Notes: generated by a model from the letters alone, not told the origin. A stretch of DNA of 64,000 bases from Methylobacterium persicinum (GCF_022179525.1 NZ_BPQX01000026.1:124001-188000), one strand, 5' to 3'; counted from the stretch's first letter, positions 8,396 through 18,473 are shown. Made by a program: numbers and translations.

Positions 8396-9679
8396 TCAAA
8401 GCCCCACGGGCCGTCCGGCGGCGACGACGAGCATCTTGCCGTCGGCGAAGGTGCGGCCGGCAGCCCGGCGGATGTCGGCCTGGGTCACCGCCTCGACCAT
8501 GGCGTTGCGCCGGGAGATGTAGTCCATCCCCAGGTCCTCGAAGGCGATCTGCACCAGCTGGTGGGCGATCTTGGTCGAGGTGTCGAAACCCAGCGCATAG
8601 GAGCCTGTGAGGTAATCCTTGGCCTTCTGAAGTTCCTCGTCCGATGGGCCTTCGGTGATGAGGCGGCCGATCTCGTCGCCGATCACCGACAGGGCCTCGC
8701 CGACGCGCTCGTTCTTGGTGGCCGTGTAGCCCCAGGTCATTGCCGCCGCCCGGTGGCTGACGAGAGAGGTGCCCACCGAGTAGGCGAGGCCGCGCTTCTC
8801 GCGGACTTCCTGGAACAGGCGCGAGGTGAAGGCGCCGCCCCCCAGGATGTGGTTCAGGACGTAGGCCGGGATGAAGTCCGGGTCCCGCCAGGGGATGCCG
8901 GCCATGCCGAACCGGATCACCGATTGCGGCACGTCGAGGTCCACCACGATCCGGCGGCCGAGTTCATGAACCTCCGTCCGCGGCACCGCCTGGAGGGCGC
9001 CGGCCTCGGGCAGGGCACCGAAGGCCCGGGTCAGGGCCTCGGCCAGGACCGGTGCAGCGATGGCGCCCACCGCCGCGACCTTGATCCGCCCCCGGCCGAT
9101 GATCCGCGCATGCATGGCGAGCAGGTCGTCGCGGGTGATCGCCGCGACGCTCTCGATGGTGCCGGAGGAGGGCCGGGCATAGGGGTGGCCGGCGAAGGCC
9201 TCCTTGAAGAAGCGGCGGGAGGCCATCACGCCCGGATCGTTCTGCTGGTAGCGCAGGCCGGCGATCACCTGCGCCCGCACCCGCTCGATGGCGTCGGGGT
9301 CGAGGCGGGGCTTGGTCAGGGCCAGGGCCAGGAGGTCGATGGCCTCGTCCGCATGCTTGAGCAGCATCTTGAGCGAACCGCCGACCGCATCGGGCCCGGC
9401 ATGGAAGGACAGCTCGATGGCCCGGGCGGCGAGGCGCTCTTGGAACGCGTCGGAGGTCAGGTCGCCCGCGCCCTCGTCGAGGAGCCGGGCCAGCATCTGC
9501 GCGCAGCCGGCCTTGCCCTCCAGGTCCTGGGCCGCGCCCCCTTCGAAGGTGAAGGACAGGGCGATCATCGGCACGACGTGGGACTCGACGTGCCACGCCT
9601 CGACGCCGGGGACCGCCACGACCGGCAAGGCCGTCGTGGGGCTCGTGGCAACGTGCGTGTCGGTGTCGGCCAGGTTCAT
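8396..9679 (-). CDS. M16-family peptidase-like protein, non-catalytic partner
   Basis: A 427-residue pitrilysin-fold protein of two M16 domains. Where active members carry HxxEH, it has AGCAQMLARLLDEGAG, so the zinc site is missing. The C-terminal half keeps the R-Y pair region (EVREKRGLAYSVG). It starts 50 bp after the active M16 gene, the normal arrangement for heterodimeric bacterial M16 enzymes in which one subunit is catalytic and the other shapes the chamber. No clear signal peptide is visible. Confidence 0.9.
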   Translation of the reverse strand: MNLADTDTHVATSPTTALPVVAVPGVEAWHVESHVVPMIALSFTFEGGAAQDLEGKAGCAQMLARLLDEGAGDLTSDAFQERLAARAIELSFHAGPDAVGGSLKMLLKHADEAIDLLALALTKPRLDPDAIERVRAQVIAGLRYQQNDPGVMASRRFFKEAFAGHPYARPSSGTIESVAAITRDDLLAMHARIIGRGRIKVAAVGAIAAPVLAEALTRAFGALPEAGALQAVPRTEVHELGRRIVVDLDVPQSVIRFGMAGIPWRDPDFIPAYVLNHILGGGAFTSRLFQEVREKRGLAYSVGTSLVSHRAAAMTWGYTATKNERVGEALSVIGDEIGRLITEGPSDEELQKAKDYLTGSYALGFDTSTKIAHQLVQIAFEDLGMDYISRRNAMVEAVTQADIRRAAGRTFADGKMLVVAAGRPVGL

Positions 9680-9729
9680 GGCAGCCTCGTCTGTTCTCTT
9701 ATCGGTCGCGGGCGGTGGCGGCGCCGGGC

Positions 9730-11139
9730 TTACTCGGCGGCCATCGCGACCGGGGCATCGGGATCCCGGGCCTTGGTGAGGTAGCCGGTGACGGAGCGGG
9801 CAGGGGAGAGCCAGCGCTCGCAGGCCGCCCGCAGGCGCTCCTGCGACACCGCCTCGATGTCCACGGGCCAGCGGCGCACGTCCTCGATCGATTCGCCGAT
9901 GGCGAGCGCCGAGCCGTAGATGCGGGCCAGCGACGACTGGCTGTCGGAGGAATAGACCGTCTCGGCCACGAGGCGGGTCTTGGCCCGCTCGATGGCGTCG
10001 GGGGCCAGGGCGTCCACCGGGGCGCGGGCCAGGGTGCGGTCGAGGGCCGCCTCCAGCTGCTCCAGGCTCACCCCCTCGGCGGGCACGGCGTAGACCGAGA
10101 AGCGCGTGTCGTCGATGGCCGAGCCCATGTACCAGGCACCGGCATTCACGGCGATGCCCTGCTCCAGCACGAGCTTCCGGTAGAGGTAGGACGTCGAGCC
10201 GCCGCCGAGCACCTCGGCGAGCAGTTCGAGGTCGTGGCAGCCGCCGTCCCGGGCGGTGATGCAGGACGGGGCGAGGTAGAGCCGCTGCAGGGTCGGCTGC
10301 TCGACCTTGGGGTCGGCCACCGACACGCGCCGGAGCGCCCGGGGCTCCGGCTCCCGCGGCCGGCGCCGCTCGGGCCGGGCGCCCCGGGGGGCGACGCGGC
10401 CGTAGGTGTCGTCGGCCAGACGCCGGACCTCGTCGGGGGTCACGTCGCCGGCGACGATGAGGATCGCGTTCTCGGGCGTGTAGAAGCGGTTGTAGTAGTC
10501 GAGGGCGTGCCCGCGGTTCAGCCCCTCGATCTCGTGCATCCAGCCGATGATCGGGATGCCGTAGGGGTGGTGCACGAACAGCGAGGCCGCCATCGCCTCG
10601 GACAGCTGGGCAGAGGGGTCGGTCTCGACCCGCATCCGGCGCTCCTCCAGCACCACGTCGCGCTCGGGCGCCACCACGGCGTCGTCGAGGACGAGGCCGT
10701 GCATGCGGTCCGCCTCGAAGGCCATCATCGTGCCGAGATGGTCCCGGGCCACCCGCTGGAAGTAGGCGGTGTAGTCGTAGCTGGTGAAGGCGTTCTCCTG
10801 GCCGCCGAGGCCCGACACCGCCTTCGAGAAGGCGCCGACCGGGTGCCGCTCGGTGCCCTTGAACATCAGGTGCTCGAGGAAGTGGGCGATGCCGGACTGG
10901 CCGAGCGGATCATCGGCCGACCCGTTGCGGTACCAGATCATGTGGGTCGCCACGGGCGCCCGGTGATCGGGCACGACCACCACGTCGAGGTTGTTGTCGA
11001 GGGTGAAGGACGAAACCTCGGGGCCTCCGGCTTCCGAGCGCCCGAAGGGCGCGGCCTCCCCCCGCCCTGCGGTCGCGCAGAAGCGGGCGTCCCGCTGTCC
11101 GGGGAAAAGGGTGGGCGTCGCCGTCCTGAAGAGGTGCAT
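9730..11139 (-). CDS. M16-family zinc metallopeptidase (catalytic subunit)
   Basis: A 469-residue pitrilysin/PqqL-type peptidase. The inverted zinc motif HFLEH is at residues 86-90, followed by the expected distal region GQENAFTSYDYTAYF. The C-terminal M16 domain includes EVLGGGSTSYLYRKLV. The start at 11139 (MHLFRTATP) is chosen over the open frame to 11292, whose extra part is Arg-rich and unlike the family. Likely a periplasmic or processing peptidase working with the next gene. Substrate unknown. Confidence 0.9.
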   Translation of the reverse strand: MHLFRTATPTLFPGQRDARFCATAGRGEAAPFGRSEAGGPEVSSFTLDNNLDVVVVPDHRAPVATHMIWYRNGSADDPLGQSGIAHFLEHLMFKGTERHPVGAFSKAVSGLGGQENAFTSYDYTAYFQRVARDHLGTMMAFEADRMHGLVLDDAVVAPERDVVLEERRMRVETDPSAQLSEAMAASLFVHHPYGIPIIGWMHEIEGLNRGHALDYYNRFYTPENAILIVAGDVTPDEVRRLADDTYGRVAPRGARPERRRPREPEPRALRRVSVADPKVEQPTLQRLYLAPSCITARDGGCHDLELLAEVLGGGSTSYLYRKLVLEQGIAVNAGAWYMGSAIDDTRFSVYAVPAEGVSLEQLEAALDRTLARAPVDALAPDAIERAKTRLVAETVYSSDSQSSLARIYGSALAIGESIEDVRRWPVDIEAVSQERLRAACERWLSPARSVTGYLTKARDPDAPVAMAAE

Positions 11140-11358
11140 CAAGCTGGTCCTTACCCGGCTCCACCCTCGGCGGCCCTTCCCTGACGGGCGGGGCCGGAAT
11201 GCGGAGCCTGTGCGATCCGGGTGCGGCGAGGACCGTACCCGAAAAATTCTATGTTGCTGTAGGTCGCCCTCGTCGCAAGCGTGCCACAGCAACCCATGTT
11301 CGATCCGGTGGCGATCCCGTCCGTCCCGGACGGGCCGCGCCCCCGGCTTCCGCGCCGT

Positions 11359-12018
11359 TCAGCGCGCCTGCTGAGACCGCAGGTAAACGCCGGGATCGGA
11401 CTCCTCCCGCTCGGCGCTCGCGTTCTTCACCGGCTCGCCGGTGGTGCGCACGAGCTTCTTGGGCGCCATGCGGTAGCCGTTGGGCGGCTCGACCAGCGAC
11501 TCGCGGGTCGGCTCGACGTCGGAGGCCTGCAGATCCTCGCTCTTGCCCTTGAACAGTTCCAGGGGGTCGAGCCACGAGCCACGGCGGGCGGTGTCGCCGG
11601 GCTTGTCCTCCGCCGACGTCGTGAGGTTCGCCCCGGCGCGGCGGCCGTTGCGCATCTCGTCGACCGACATGGTCACGTTGTTGTCGTTGTAGCGGCCGGC
11701 GGTCTGGTTGCCCTTCGGCACCCGGCGCTCCTCGGCCTCGCGCTCGCGGGCGACGATCTCCGGGTCCTTCGGCCACGCGGCGTTCTTGGCGCGTGCACGA
11801 GGCGCGGGGAGGGCGTTGCCGTCGAGCTTCGGCGGCATCACCAGCGGGGGCCGCTCGTGATAGTCGATCGGGGCCTGTTGCTTCTCCAGGAGCCCGATGC
11901 CCGACAGGGCGTCGCGCATCAGCTCGCCGCTCTGCTGCGCCTGGGCCGTACCCGCCGCCACCAGGGGGAACAGGGCCGCCGCGGAAAGGAGGAGTCGAAG
12001 CCTGCGTTGCGCGCTCAT
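11359..12018 (-). CDS. Conserved exported protein, Pro-rich (BamF-like region possible)
   Basis: A 219-residue protein with a clear signal peptide (MSAQRRLRLLLSAAALFPL, cleavage after AQA at about residue 28). The mature part is charged and low in structure, with HERPPLVMPPKLDG, which resembles the proline-rich stretch of DUF3035/BamF-type alphaproteobacterial proteins. That match is weak and I do not rely on it. It sits between lspA and the M16 pair on the same strand. A periplasmic location is inferred from the signal peptide; there is no lipobox cysteine. Confidence 0.75.
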   Translation of the reverse strand: MSAQRRLRLLLSAAALFPLVAAGTAQAQQSGELMRDALSGIGLLEKQQAPIDYHERPPLVMPPKLDGNALPAPRARAKNAAWPKDPEIVAREREAEERRVPKGNQTAGRYNDNNVTMSVDEMRNGRRAGANLTTSAEDKPGDTARRGSWLDPLELFKGKSEDLQASDVEPTRESLVEPPNGYRMAPKKLVRTTGEPVKNASAEREESDPGVYLRSQQAR

Positions 12019-12178
12019 GCTGCCTCACGGGTGCCGCCCGGGGATCCGGCGCGGGGACGGTCGCCACGCGACCTGATCCGACAGAGTCCGGCGTGAAACC
12101 GGTTTCCGGCGATCGTATGGCGCCTTGGCCAGGCTCTACCAGTACGGGAGCTTCGATTCGGACAGTGTGGTGTACACA

Positions 12179-12706
12179 TCACAACCGGGGCGCGGCGTTG
12201 TCACGCGCCCCACCGGGGGCGGAGGAACGCCCGGACGGGAGCAGGCTGTCGAGGATCAGGCCGATCACGCCGGCCACGATGGCCGCATCGGCGACGTTGA
12301 AGACGTACCACGACCACCCTCCCGCATGGAGGTGGACGAAATCGAACACCGCCCCGTACACCGCCCGGTCGACGGCGTTGCCCAGGGCCCCGCCGACGAT
12401 GAGGCCGAGGGCGATGCCGAGCAGCCGGGAGCCGGCCCGGGCCATCCAGAGGCCGAGGGCCAGGGCCGCGACGAGGGAGAGGCCCACCAGCAGCCAGCGG
12501 CCGAGGGCCCCGTCCTGCTGGAACATCCCGTAGGACACGCCCCTGTTCCACACCACGACGAGGTCGGCATAGGGGCCGTAGCGCCAGGGCTGGGTGAGGA
12601 CGAGGTCGGTGCCGAAATACAGCCCGAGCTTGGTCGCCTGATCGACGGCGAAGGTCAGGAGCAGGGCCAGGAGGCCGGCGCGGGCAGGGGTTAAGGCAGG
12701 GGTCAT
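12179..12706 (-). CDS. lspA: Lipoprotein signal peptidase II
   Basis: A 175-residue inner-membrane aspartyl protease that removes signal peptides from diacylglyceryl-modified prolipoproteins. It has four membrane helices and the family boxes [27 protein letters not shown], and the catalytic pair Asp122 (VFDF) and Asp140 (FNVADAAI). The start at 12706 ([11 protein letters not shown]) gives normal length; the open frame further up runs into a repeat. It lies downstream of ileS, a classic pairing. A strong hairpin overlaps its ribosome binding region. Confidence 0.95.
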   Translation of the reverse strand: MTPALTPARAGLLALLLTFAVDQATKLGLYFGTDLVLTQPWRYGPYADLVVVWNRGVSYGMFQQDGALGRWLLVGLSLVAALALGLWMARAGSRLLGIALGLIVGGALGNAVDRAVYGAVFDFVHLHAGGWSWYVFNVADAAIVAGVIGLILDSLLPSGRSSAPGGARDNAAPRL

Positions 12707-12717
12707 GGCCGCGCGTC

Positions 12718-12743
12718 CCCTCTCCCCGCCTGCGGGGAGAGGG
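12718..12743 (-). promoter_or_regulatory. Hairpin overlapping the lspA ribosome binding site
   Basis: A perfect 12-bp inverted repeat with a 2-nt loop (CCCTCTCCCCGC / GCGGGGAGAGGG). In the lspA sense, its right arm supplies the purine-rich GAGAGGGGA that would pair with 16S rRNA, about 10 nt before the ATG. Folding would hide the ribosome site. Confidence 0.6.
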
Positions 12744-12774
12744 CCGAGCCCCCCGGCGCACCTCCCCTCCGCTC

Positions 12775-12886
12775 CCTCATCCTGAGGTGCCGACGCGCAG
12801 CGTCGGCCTCGAAGGAGCCTTCCAGGGATCGCCGTGATGCCTGGAGCCCTCCTTCGAGGCGGCTGACGCCGCACCTCAGGATGAGG
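12775..12886. repeat. Palindromic intergenic repeat, family B, copy 1
   Basis: The outer arms CCTCATCCTGAGGTGC and GCACCTCAGGATGAGG are perfect complements. Inner arms GGCCTCGAAGGAGC / CTCCTTCGAGGC follow, then TCCAGGGATCGC. It lies between ileS and lspA, two genes read in the same direction. Other copies are at 27395 and 54513. Confidence 0.9.
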
Positions 12887-12952
12887 ATGTGGACGGGAGA
12901 GGCCGCCGTCACCGGTGACGAGCCCCCGCGCGGGAGCAGAGTGCCCTCGCCC

Positions 12953-15937
12953 TCACGCCGCGCTGGCCTCGGGATGGGCCGCGTCCCATTCCCGGAGCGC
13001 CTTGGCGTCCCGGGGGGTGACGTCGGGGAACTCGGCGTCGGCGCCGACATCGGGGCTGACCCGCCAGGAGCGGGCGCATTTGCGGCCCTGCGCCGGCACC
13101 GGCACCACGGCCACGCCCTTCACCTCGTCGAGGCGGAAGGCGTCGGCCGGACCCTCGCCCGCCTCGACGGTGATGGCGGAGGTGATGCAGATGTCCGCGA
13201 AGGCGGCCTCGCCCAGGGACCGGACCGCCGCCAGAAGCTCCGCATCGGCGATGGACACCACGGGGGCCGCCTCCAGGCTGGCACCGATGCGCTTCGCCGC
13301 CCGCTCGATCTCCAGCGCCCCGGTCACCACCCGACGCACCCGGCGGATTTTTTGCCATTTGGCCGCCAGGGTGTCGTCACGCCAAACGGAGGGCGTCTCC
13401 GGCAGGGTCTGGAGGTGGACCGAGCCGTCCTCGGACGGATACCGGTCGAGCCACGCCTCCTCTGCGGTGAAGGCGAGGACCGGAGCGAGCCACACCACCA
13501 CCCGCTTGAAAGTCTCGTCGATCACCTGCAGGGCCGCCCGGCGGGTCACCGAGGAGATCGGGTCGCAGTAGAGGGCGTCCTTCCGCACGTCGAAGTAGAA
13601 GGACGACAGGTCGCCGGTCATGAACCCGTTGAGCAGGGCCACGACCCGCTTGGTATCGTAGGTGGCGTAGGCCTCGCGGATCTCGCCATCGAGTTCGGCG
13701 AGCCGGTGCAGGATCAGCCGCTCCAGTTCGGGCATTTGCTCGAACGGAACGTCGTCGCCCGGTACCCGGTGCGCCAGGGAGCCGAGCATCCAGCGCAAGC
13801 TGTTGCGCAGCTTGCGGTAGGTCTCGGCAAACGTCTTGATGATTTCCGGGCCGATGCGCAGGTCGTCGGTATAGTCGGAGGCCGCTACCCACAGGCGCAG
13901 GATGTCGGCGCCCGAATCCTTGATGACGCTCTGCGGCGCGACGACGTTGCCCTTCGACTTCGACATCTTCAGGCCCTTGCCGTCGAGGACGAAGCCGTGG
14001 GTCAGCACCACGTCGTAGGGCGCCCGGCCGCGGGTGCCGGAGGATTCGAGCAGCGAGGACTGGAACCAGCCCCGGTGCTGGTCCGACCCTTCGAGGTACA
14101 TCACCTTGTCCCGGCCGCCGTCGCGGATCCGGGTCACGCCCGCAAGGCCGGGGAAGGCCTCCGGGTCGTCCAGCACGAAGGCGTGGGTCGAGCCGGAATC
14201 GAACCACACGTCGAGCACGTCCATGACCTGCTCATAGGCGGCCGGATCGTGGTCGGCCCCGAGGAAGCGGGCCGCCGCGCCGGGGGCGAACCACGCGTCG
14301 GCGCCCTCAGAAGCGAAGGCGTCGCGGATGCGGGCGTTGACGCCCGCGTCCCGCAGGACCTCGCCGGTCTCCTTGTTGACGAACACCGTGATCGGCACGC
14401 CCCAGGCACGCTGGCGCGAGACCACCCAGTCCGGCCGGTTGCCGACCATCCCGTCGATGCGGTTCTTGCCCTGCGGCGGCACCCATTGGGTGTCATTGAT
14501 CGCCTGGGTGGCGACTTCGCGCAGGGTTCGGTCGCCGAGGGACTCCACCGGCCGGTCCATGGCGATGAACCATTGCGGCGTGTTGCGGAAGATCACCGGC
14601 TTCTTTGAGCGCCAGGAATGCGGGTACTGGTGGCGCAGCACCCCGCGGGCGACGAGCGCCCCGGCCTCGGTCAGGGCGGCGATCACCGCCTTGTTGGCGT
14701 CACCCTTCTCGCCCTTCTCGGTGTAGACGCGCCGGCCCTCGAAGCCCGGCGCCGCCTTGGTGAGCGTGCCGTCGGCATCGACCGTGTAGGGGATCGTGGT
14801 GTCGATGCCCCGCTCGGCGAGCAGGCGGCCCGAAGCCATCCAGAGCTCGAAATCCTCGCGCCCGTGGCTCGGCGCCGTATGGACGAAGCCCGTGCCGGAT
14901 TCGTCAGTGACGTGGTCGCCGTCGAGCATCGGCACGGCGAAGCCGTAGCCGAGGGCGGCGAGCGGATGGGCCAGGGTCAGGCCGGCGAGCGTGTCGGCCG
15001 GCACGTCGGCGACCCGCTCGAACGCCTCGACCCGGGCGGCCTTGAATACCGTCGCCGCCAGCGTGTCGGCGAGCACGTAGGTCTCGCCGGGCTTGGCCCA
15101 GTTCTCCTCCGGCGCCGCAGTCACACGGTACAGGCCGTAGGCGATCTTCTTGGAGTACGCGACGGCCCGGTTGCCGGGGATCGTCCAGGGCGTCGTGGTC
15201 CAGATCACGACCCGCGCCTCGGGGAAGCCTTCGCCGCCCTTAATGACGGGGAAGGCGACGAAGATCGTATCCGAGACATGCTCCTCGTACTCGACCTCGG
15301 CCTCGGCCAGGGCGGTCTTCTCCACCACCGACCACATCACCGGCTTCGAGCCTCGGTAGAGCTGGCCGGACATCGAAAACTTCATCAGCTCGTCGGCGAT
15401 GGCGGCCTCGGCCGGGAAGGCCATGGTCGCGTAGGGGTGGTCCCAGTCGCCGGTGACGCCGAGCCGCTTGAACTCCTCGCGCTGCACGTCGAGCCAGTGG
15501 CCGGCGAAGGTCCGGCATTCCTGCCGGAACTCGATCACCGGTACGTCGTCCTTGTTGCGGCCCTTGGCCCGGTACTGCTCCTCGATCTTCCACTCGATCG
15601 GCAGGCCGTGGCAGTCCCAACCGGGGACGTAGTTGGCATCGTGCCCGAGGGCCCCCTGGCTGCGGACGATCACGTCCTTCAGGATCTTGTTGAGCGCCGT
15701 GCCGATATGGATATTGCCGTTGGCGTAGGGCGGGCCGTCGTGCAGCACGAATTTCGGCCGCCCCGCAGCGGCCTTGCGGATTGTCTCGTACAGGCCGGTC
15801 TTCGCCCAGCGCTCCAGCAGCAGCGGCTCGCGGGTGGGCAGCCCGGCCCGCATCGGGAACTCGGTGCTCGGCAGGAACAAGGTCTTGGAATAGTCGCGGG
15901 CCTGCGTGGCGGACGCGGTCGTGTCGGGGGTGGTCAT
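12953..15937 (-). CDS. ileS: Isoleucyl-tRNA synthetase
   Basis: A 994-residue class I synthetase that charges tRNA-Ile and edits valine. The HIGH motif is HIGT at residues 77-80 and KMSKS begins at Lys657. The editing domain lies between them ([10 protein letters not shown]...), and the anticodon-binding domain follows. The C-terminal zinc knuckle seen in E. coli is reduced to a single cysteine (GRKCARSW), as in many alphaproteobacteria. First gene of the ileS-lspA run. Confidence 0.97.
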   Translation of the reverse strand: MTTPDTTASATQARDYSKTLFLPSTEFPMRAGLPTREPLLLERWAKTGLYETIRKAAAGRPKFVLHDGPPYANGNIHIGTALNKILKDVIVRSQGALGHDANYVPGWDCHGLPIEWKIEEQYRAKGRNKDDVPVIEFRQECRTFAGHWLDVQREEFKRLGVTGDWDHPYATMAFPAEAAIADELMKFSMSGQLYRGSKPVMWSVVEKTALAEAEVEYEEHVSDTIFVAFPVIKGGEGFPEARVVIWTTTPWTIPGNRAVAYSKKIAYGLYRVTAAPEENWAKPGETYVLADTLAATVFKAARVEAFERVADVPADTLAGLTLAHPLAALGYGFAVPMLDGDHVTDESGTGFVHTAPSHGREDFELWMASGRLLAERGIDTTIPYTVDADGTLTKAAPGFEGRRVYTEKGEKGDANKAVIAALTEAGALVARGVLRHQYPHSWRSKKPVIFRNTPQWFIAMDRPVESLGDRTLREVATQAINDTQWVPPQGKNRIDGMVGNRPDWVVSRQRAWGVPITVFVNKETGEVLRDAGVNARIRDAFASEGADAWFAPGAAARFLGADHDPAAYEQVMDVLDVWFDSGSTHAFVLDDPEAFPGLAGVTRIRDGGRDKVMYLEGSDQHRGWFQSSLLESSGTRGRAPYDVVLTHGFVLDGKGLKMSKSKGNVVAPQSVIKDSGADILRLWVAASDYTDDLRIGPEIIKTFAETYRKLRNSLRWMLGSLAHRVPGDDVPFEQMPELERLILHRLAELDGEIREAYATYDTKRVVALLNGFMTGDLSSFYFDVRKDALYCDPISSVTRRAALQVIDETFKRVVVWLAPVLAFTAEEAWLDRYPSEDGSVHLQTLPETPSVWRDDTLAAKWQKIRRVRRVVTGALEIERAAKRIGASLEAAPVVSIADAELLAAVRSLGEAAFADICITSAITVEAGEGPADAFRLDEVKGVAVVPVPAQGRKCARSWRVSPDVGADAEFPDVTPRDAKALREWDAAHPEASAA

Positions 15938-16274
15938 CGGGTCTCGCTCAATCGGGCGTCGAGGCCGGCGCGCAGCCGGCGGGGCGGGCGGCGGATCCCG
16001 GCCTTCCGCGGAGCCCGCCGCGTCATGCGCGTGCGGGCCCTCAGGCGGCGGCCGGGCTCGTAATTCGCCGCCCGGAGGGCGCGAGGCGCAGAACGCAGGA
16101 CGCGGACATCGCGCTTCTCTAGCAGCCGGCCCCCGCGGATGCCAGCGCTCACCACACGGCCGGGGGCGGCGCCGTCATCCCACGGATCACCACGTTTCGG
16201 TGCAACGATTTGCCGCCGTGGTCGTTCGGAGCGGACGGAGCCGGCAATCCGGCTACGCTTCAGGAGGAATCCCC
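15938..16274. other. Divergent intergenic region between ileS and a small exported protein
   Basis: No gene is visible. It must contain the ileS promoter on minus and the promoter of the 96-residue exported protein on plus, but I see no convincing -35/-10 pair. A strong ribosome binding site (AGGAGGA, 16262-16268) stands at its right edge. Confidence 0.5.
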
Positions 16275-16565
16275 GTGAGACACACGCTCAAGACGGCCCT
16301 TCTCGCCGCGGCGCTCGCCGCCGGCTCCCTCTCCGTGGCGATGCCCGCCCAGGCCCAGGGCCTCGTCGGCGGCGTGCAGCGCGGTGCAGCCGAAGGTGAC
16401 CGGGTCGGCGGCCCCGTCGGCGGCGTGGTCGGCGGAGCGGTAGGCGGTGCCGTGGGCACCGTCAACGGCGCCCTCGGGATCGACCCGGGCCGCCGCGCCT
16501 ACCGCACCGACATGCGCTCCCGCCGGCACTACCGCCGCCATGACCGTCACCGTCATCACCGCTGA
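16275..16565 (+). CDS. Small exported Gly-rich protein with Arg/His-rich tail
   Basis: A 96-residue protein beginning at GTG, supported by AGGAGGA 6 nt upstream. The signal peptide ends AQA at about residue 28. A glycine-repeat segment follows (GGPVGGVVGGAVGGAVGTV, a glycine-zipper pattern), and the tail is RRHYRRHDRHRHHR. Glycine zippers can insert into membranes, and the His/Arg tail could bind metal or anionic polymers. Function unknown; small proteins of this type are common in Rhizobiales. Confidence 0.75.
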   Translation: MRHTLKTALLAAALAAGSLSVAMPAQAQGLVGGVQRGAAEGDRVGGPVGGVVGGAVGGAVGTVNGALGIDPGRRAYRTDMRSRRHYRRHDRHRHHR

Positions 16566-16604
16566 GGCGGGAGACGTCCCGGCGCCGGCTTTCACCCGAG
16601 CGTC

Positions 16605-16632
16605 GTCCCCGCGGGCATCGCGCCGCGGGGAC
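16605..16632. terminator. Hairpin between convergent genes
   Basis: A perfect 10-bp stem GTCCCCGCGG / CCGCGGGGAC with an 8-nt loop, ending exactly at the stop codon of the DMT transporter on minus and 40 bp past the stop of the exported protein on plus. There is no T-run, so it is either a factor-dependent terminator or an mRNA 3' stabiliser. Confidence 0.45.
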
Positions 16633-17574
16633 TCACGCCGGCCGGCGCCGGGTGTCCTGGGCGAGCAGGAAAAGACCCGAGCCGACGACGATCATCGCAC
16701 CGACGAGGGTCCACCGGCCTGGCAGGTCGCCGAACAGCAGGAAGCCGAGGGTCACCGACCAGAGCAGCTGCGTATAGAGGAACGGCGCCAGCACGTTGGC
16801 GGGCGCCCGGGCATGGGCCAGCACCAGCAGCCAGTGCCCCAGCGTGCCGAACAGGGCGACACCGAGGAGCAGCGCCCAGTGGCTCCACTGCGTGGGGCTC
16901 GCCCAGATCCAGGGCAGGAGCGGCACCGTGAGCGTGACGCCCGCGAGCCCCGTGTAGAACATCGTCGTGGCCGTGGAATCGTAGGCGGCGAGCTTGCGCG
17001 TGATGATCGCGTAGAAGGCGTAGACGATGACGTTGGCGACGCAGAGCAGCGCCGCCGGGTGCATCGTCCCCACCCCCGGCCGCACGATCACCAGCACCCC
17101 CAGGAAGCCGACACCGATCGCCGCGAGGCGGGCGCGGGACGACCATTCGCCTAACAGAGGCCCGGCCAGCAGGGCGACGGTCAGGGGCGCCGCGAACTGG
17201 ATCGAGATCGTCTCGGCCATCTGCAGATGGCGAAGGGCCATGAAGTTGAGGGCCGTCGAGGCGAAGAGCAGCAGGGAGCGCAGCACCTGCAACCCGAGCC
17301 TGCGGCTGCGGACCACGCTCGGGGTGCGCACGGGATTCACGAAGAGGGAGATCATGGCCACGCTGCCGGCGTAGCGCAGGAAGGTCGTCACGAAGGGATC
17401 GACCCCCGCGCGGGCCAGGGTCTTACCGCAGGCATCGAGGCTCGCGAATAAGGCGACCGCCCCGCACATCAGCGCGATCCCGACGAGCCGGCGGCGGCGG
17501 GCGACCTCACCCTCGGCAGGGGACTGGTGGGCGGCCGCGGCCGGTGCCGGGGCGGTGGTGGCGGTCATGGCCAT
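16633..17574 (-). CDS. DMT-superfamily (EamA) transporter
   Basis: A 313-residue inner-membrane protein with ten predicted helices formed by two EamA repeats: GIALMCGAVALFASLDACGK starts the first and NVIVYAFYAIITRKLAAYD the second. Family members export amino acids, purines or other small metabolites, or act as permeases. The substrate cannot be assigned. The start at 17574 (MAMTATT) is chosen; an ATG six bases on is equally possible. The upstream open frame is Arg-rich and unlikely. Confidence 0.88.
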   Translation of the reverse strand: MAMTATTAPAPAAAAHQSPAEGEVARRRRLVGIALMCGAVALFASLDACGKTLARAGVDPFVTTFLRYAGSVAMISLFVNPVRTPSVVRSRRLGLQVLRSLLLFASTALNFMALRHLQMAETISIQFAAPLTVALLAGPLLGEWSSRARLAAIGVGFLGVLVIVRPGVGTMHPAALLCVANVIVYAFYAIITRKLAAYDSTATTMFYTGLAGVTLTVPLLPWIWASPTQWSHWALLLGVALFGTLGHWLLVLAHARAPANVLAPFLYTQLLWSVTLGFLLFGDLPGRWTLVGAMIVVGSGLFLLAQDTRRRPA

Positions 17575-17691
17575 CGGAGAGAACGAAAGGGGGCGGTGCG
17601 TCCGCCGCGTCGGGCCCCTGGTGCCATGCCGGACACGACGTGGGTAGGAGCCGCGGCGCAAGGGAACCATGCGGCGCGGCGGAGGGCCGCC

Positions 17692-18024
17692 TTACCGCTT
17701 GGCGACCTTGGCCTTCGGCGCCGCGGTGGCCGTGGCGATCAGGGCCGCGAGATGCGACTGGTCGAGGCCGGATCGGGCCGGACGCACATCTGCAGCCGGG
17801 GCGGCGACGGGAGCGGGTGCCAGGGTCTGTAAGGCCTCGGGGGCGGGCAGCGCGGTCTGACGCGGTGCGATCGAGCCGGTGGTCTCGGGATCGGCCAAGC
17901 TGGCCATGACCGGCGCCGGCAGGCCTTCCGCATCGCGCTGGAGGCGCAGGGCCCAGTGGGCCGCGGTCGAGAGGGCGGCGATGGCCAGGATGGCCTTGAT
18001 CCCTCCGGTGAGCAGGGAACGCAT
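17692..18024 (-). CDS. Small membrane-anchored or exported protein, unknown function
   Basis: A 110-residue protein with an N-terminal hydrophobic segment (SLLTGGIKAILAIAALSTAAHWAL) and an Ala/Pro-rich remainder containing DPETTGSIAP, a motif repeatedly seen in small Rhizobiales envelope proteins. It ends in a Lys-rich tail (PKAKVAKR). No catalytic motif is visible. It is read in the same direction as the DMT gene but probably separate. Confidence 0.65.
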   Translation of the reverse strand: MRSLLTGGIKAILAIAALSTAAHWALRLQRDAEGLPAPVMASLADPETTGSIAPRQTALPAPEALQTLAPAPVAAPAADVRPARSGLDQSHLAALIATATAAPKAKVAKR

Positions 18025-18473
18025 GCTGTCGAGCCCGAGTGAACGCCTACACAATGGACCGGTTCCCGGCCCTTATGGAAGATCGCACCGGAGCGTGAAC
18101 AATGCCGGAAGGCGATCGTCAGTCCCTGCCCCGCTTCGGGACAGTTCCCACCCAACCGATGCGCCTTCCGGGAAATAGGGTGGGCCTTGCGCCTGATCCG
18201 CGGTTCCTGTTCCCCGCGCCTCCGACACTCCTGCAGCCGCTCGGCCCACTAAGCCTCACAGGCGCGGCCCAGAGAACTGGTCCGGACCGCCCCGTCACTG
18301 CCGACCCCGCTACCATGCAGGCCCGAGCGGGCTCGCGAAACCTTCAGGCGCATCGGCCACGGGGAACGCCCGTGTAAGGGGTCACAGGCGAGCCGGCAAC
18401 CGAAGCGGGGCGGTGACGAGGCGCCGCACCGCCGAGGAACCCGTTCGCGGCGCCTTCAGGCTCGGGACTGGCT
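18025..18473. other. Intergenic region, 449 bp
   Basis: No supported gene. It holds the promoter side of the 110-residue protein and, at 18420-18454, a stem that may end aminotransferase transcription. I found no tRNA, repeat-family member or small-RNA-like structure apart from that stem. Confidence 0.45.
18420..18454 (-). terminator. Possible stem-loop terminator after the aminotransferase gene
   Basis: GGCGCCGC (18420-18427) pairs perfectly with GCGGCGCC (18447-18454), 20 bp past the aminotransferase stop. There is no T-run, so the terminator role is tentative. Confidence 0.35.

Noticed and set aside
18025-18473. tRNA or small RNA gene in the 449-bp gap
   Set aside because: No cloverleaf with TTCRA arm and acceptor pairing could be found; only the tentative 8-bp stem at its right end.
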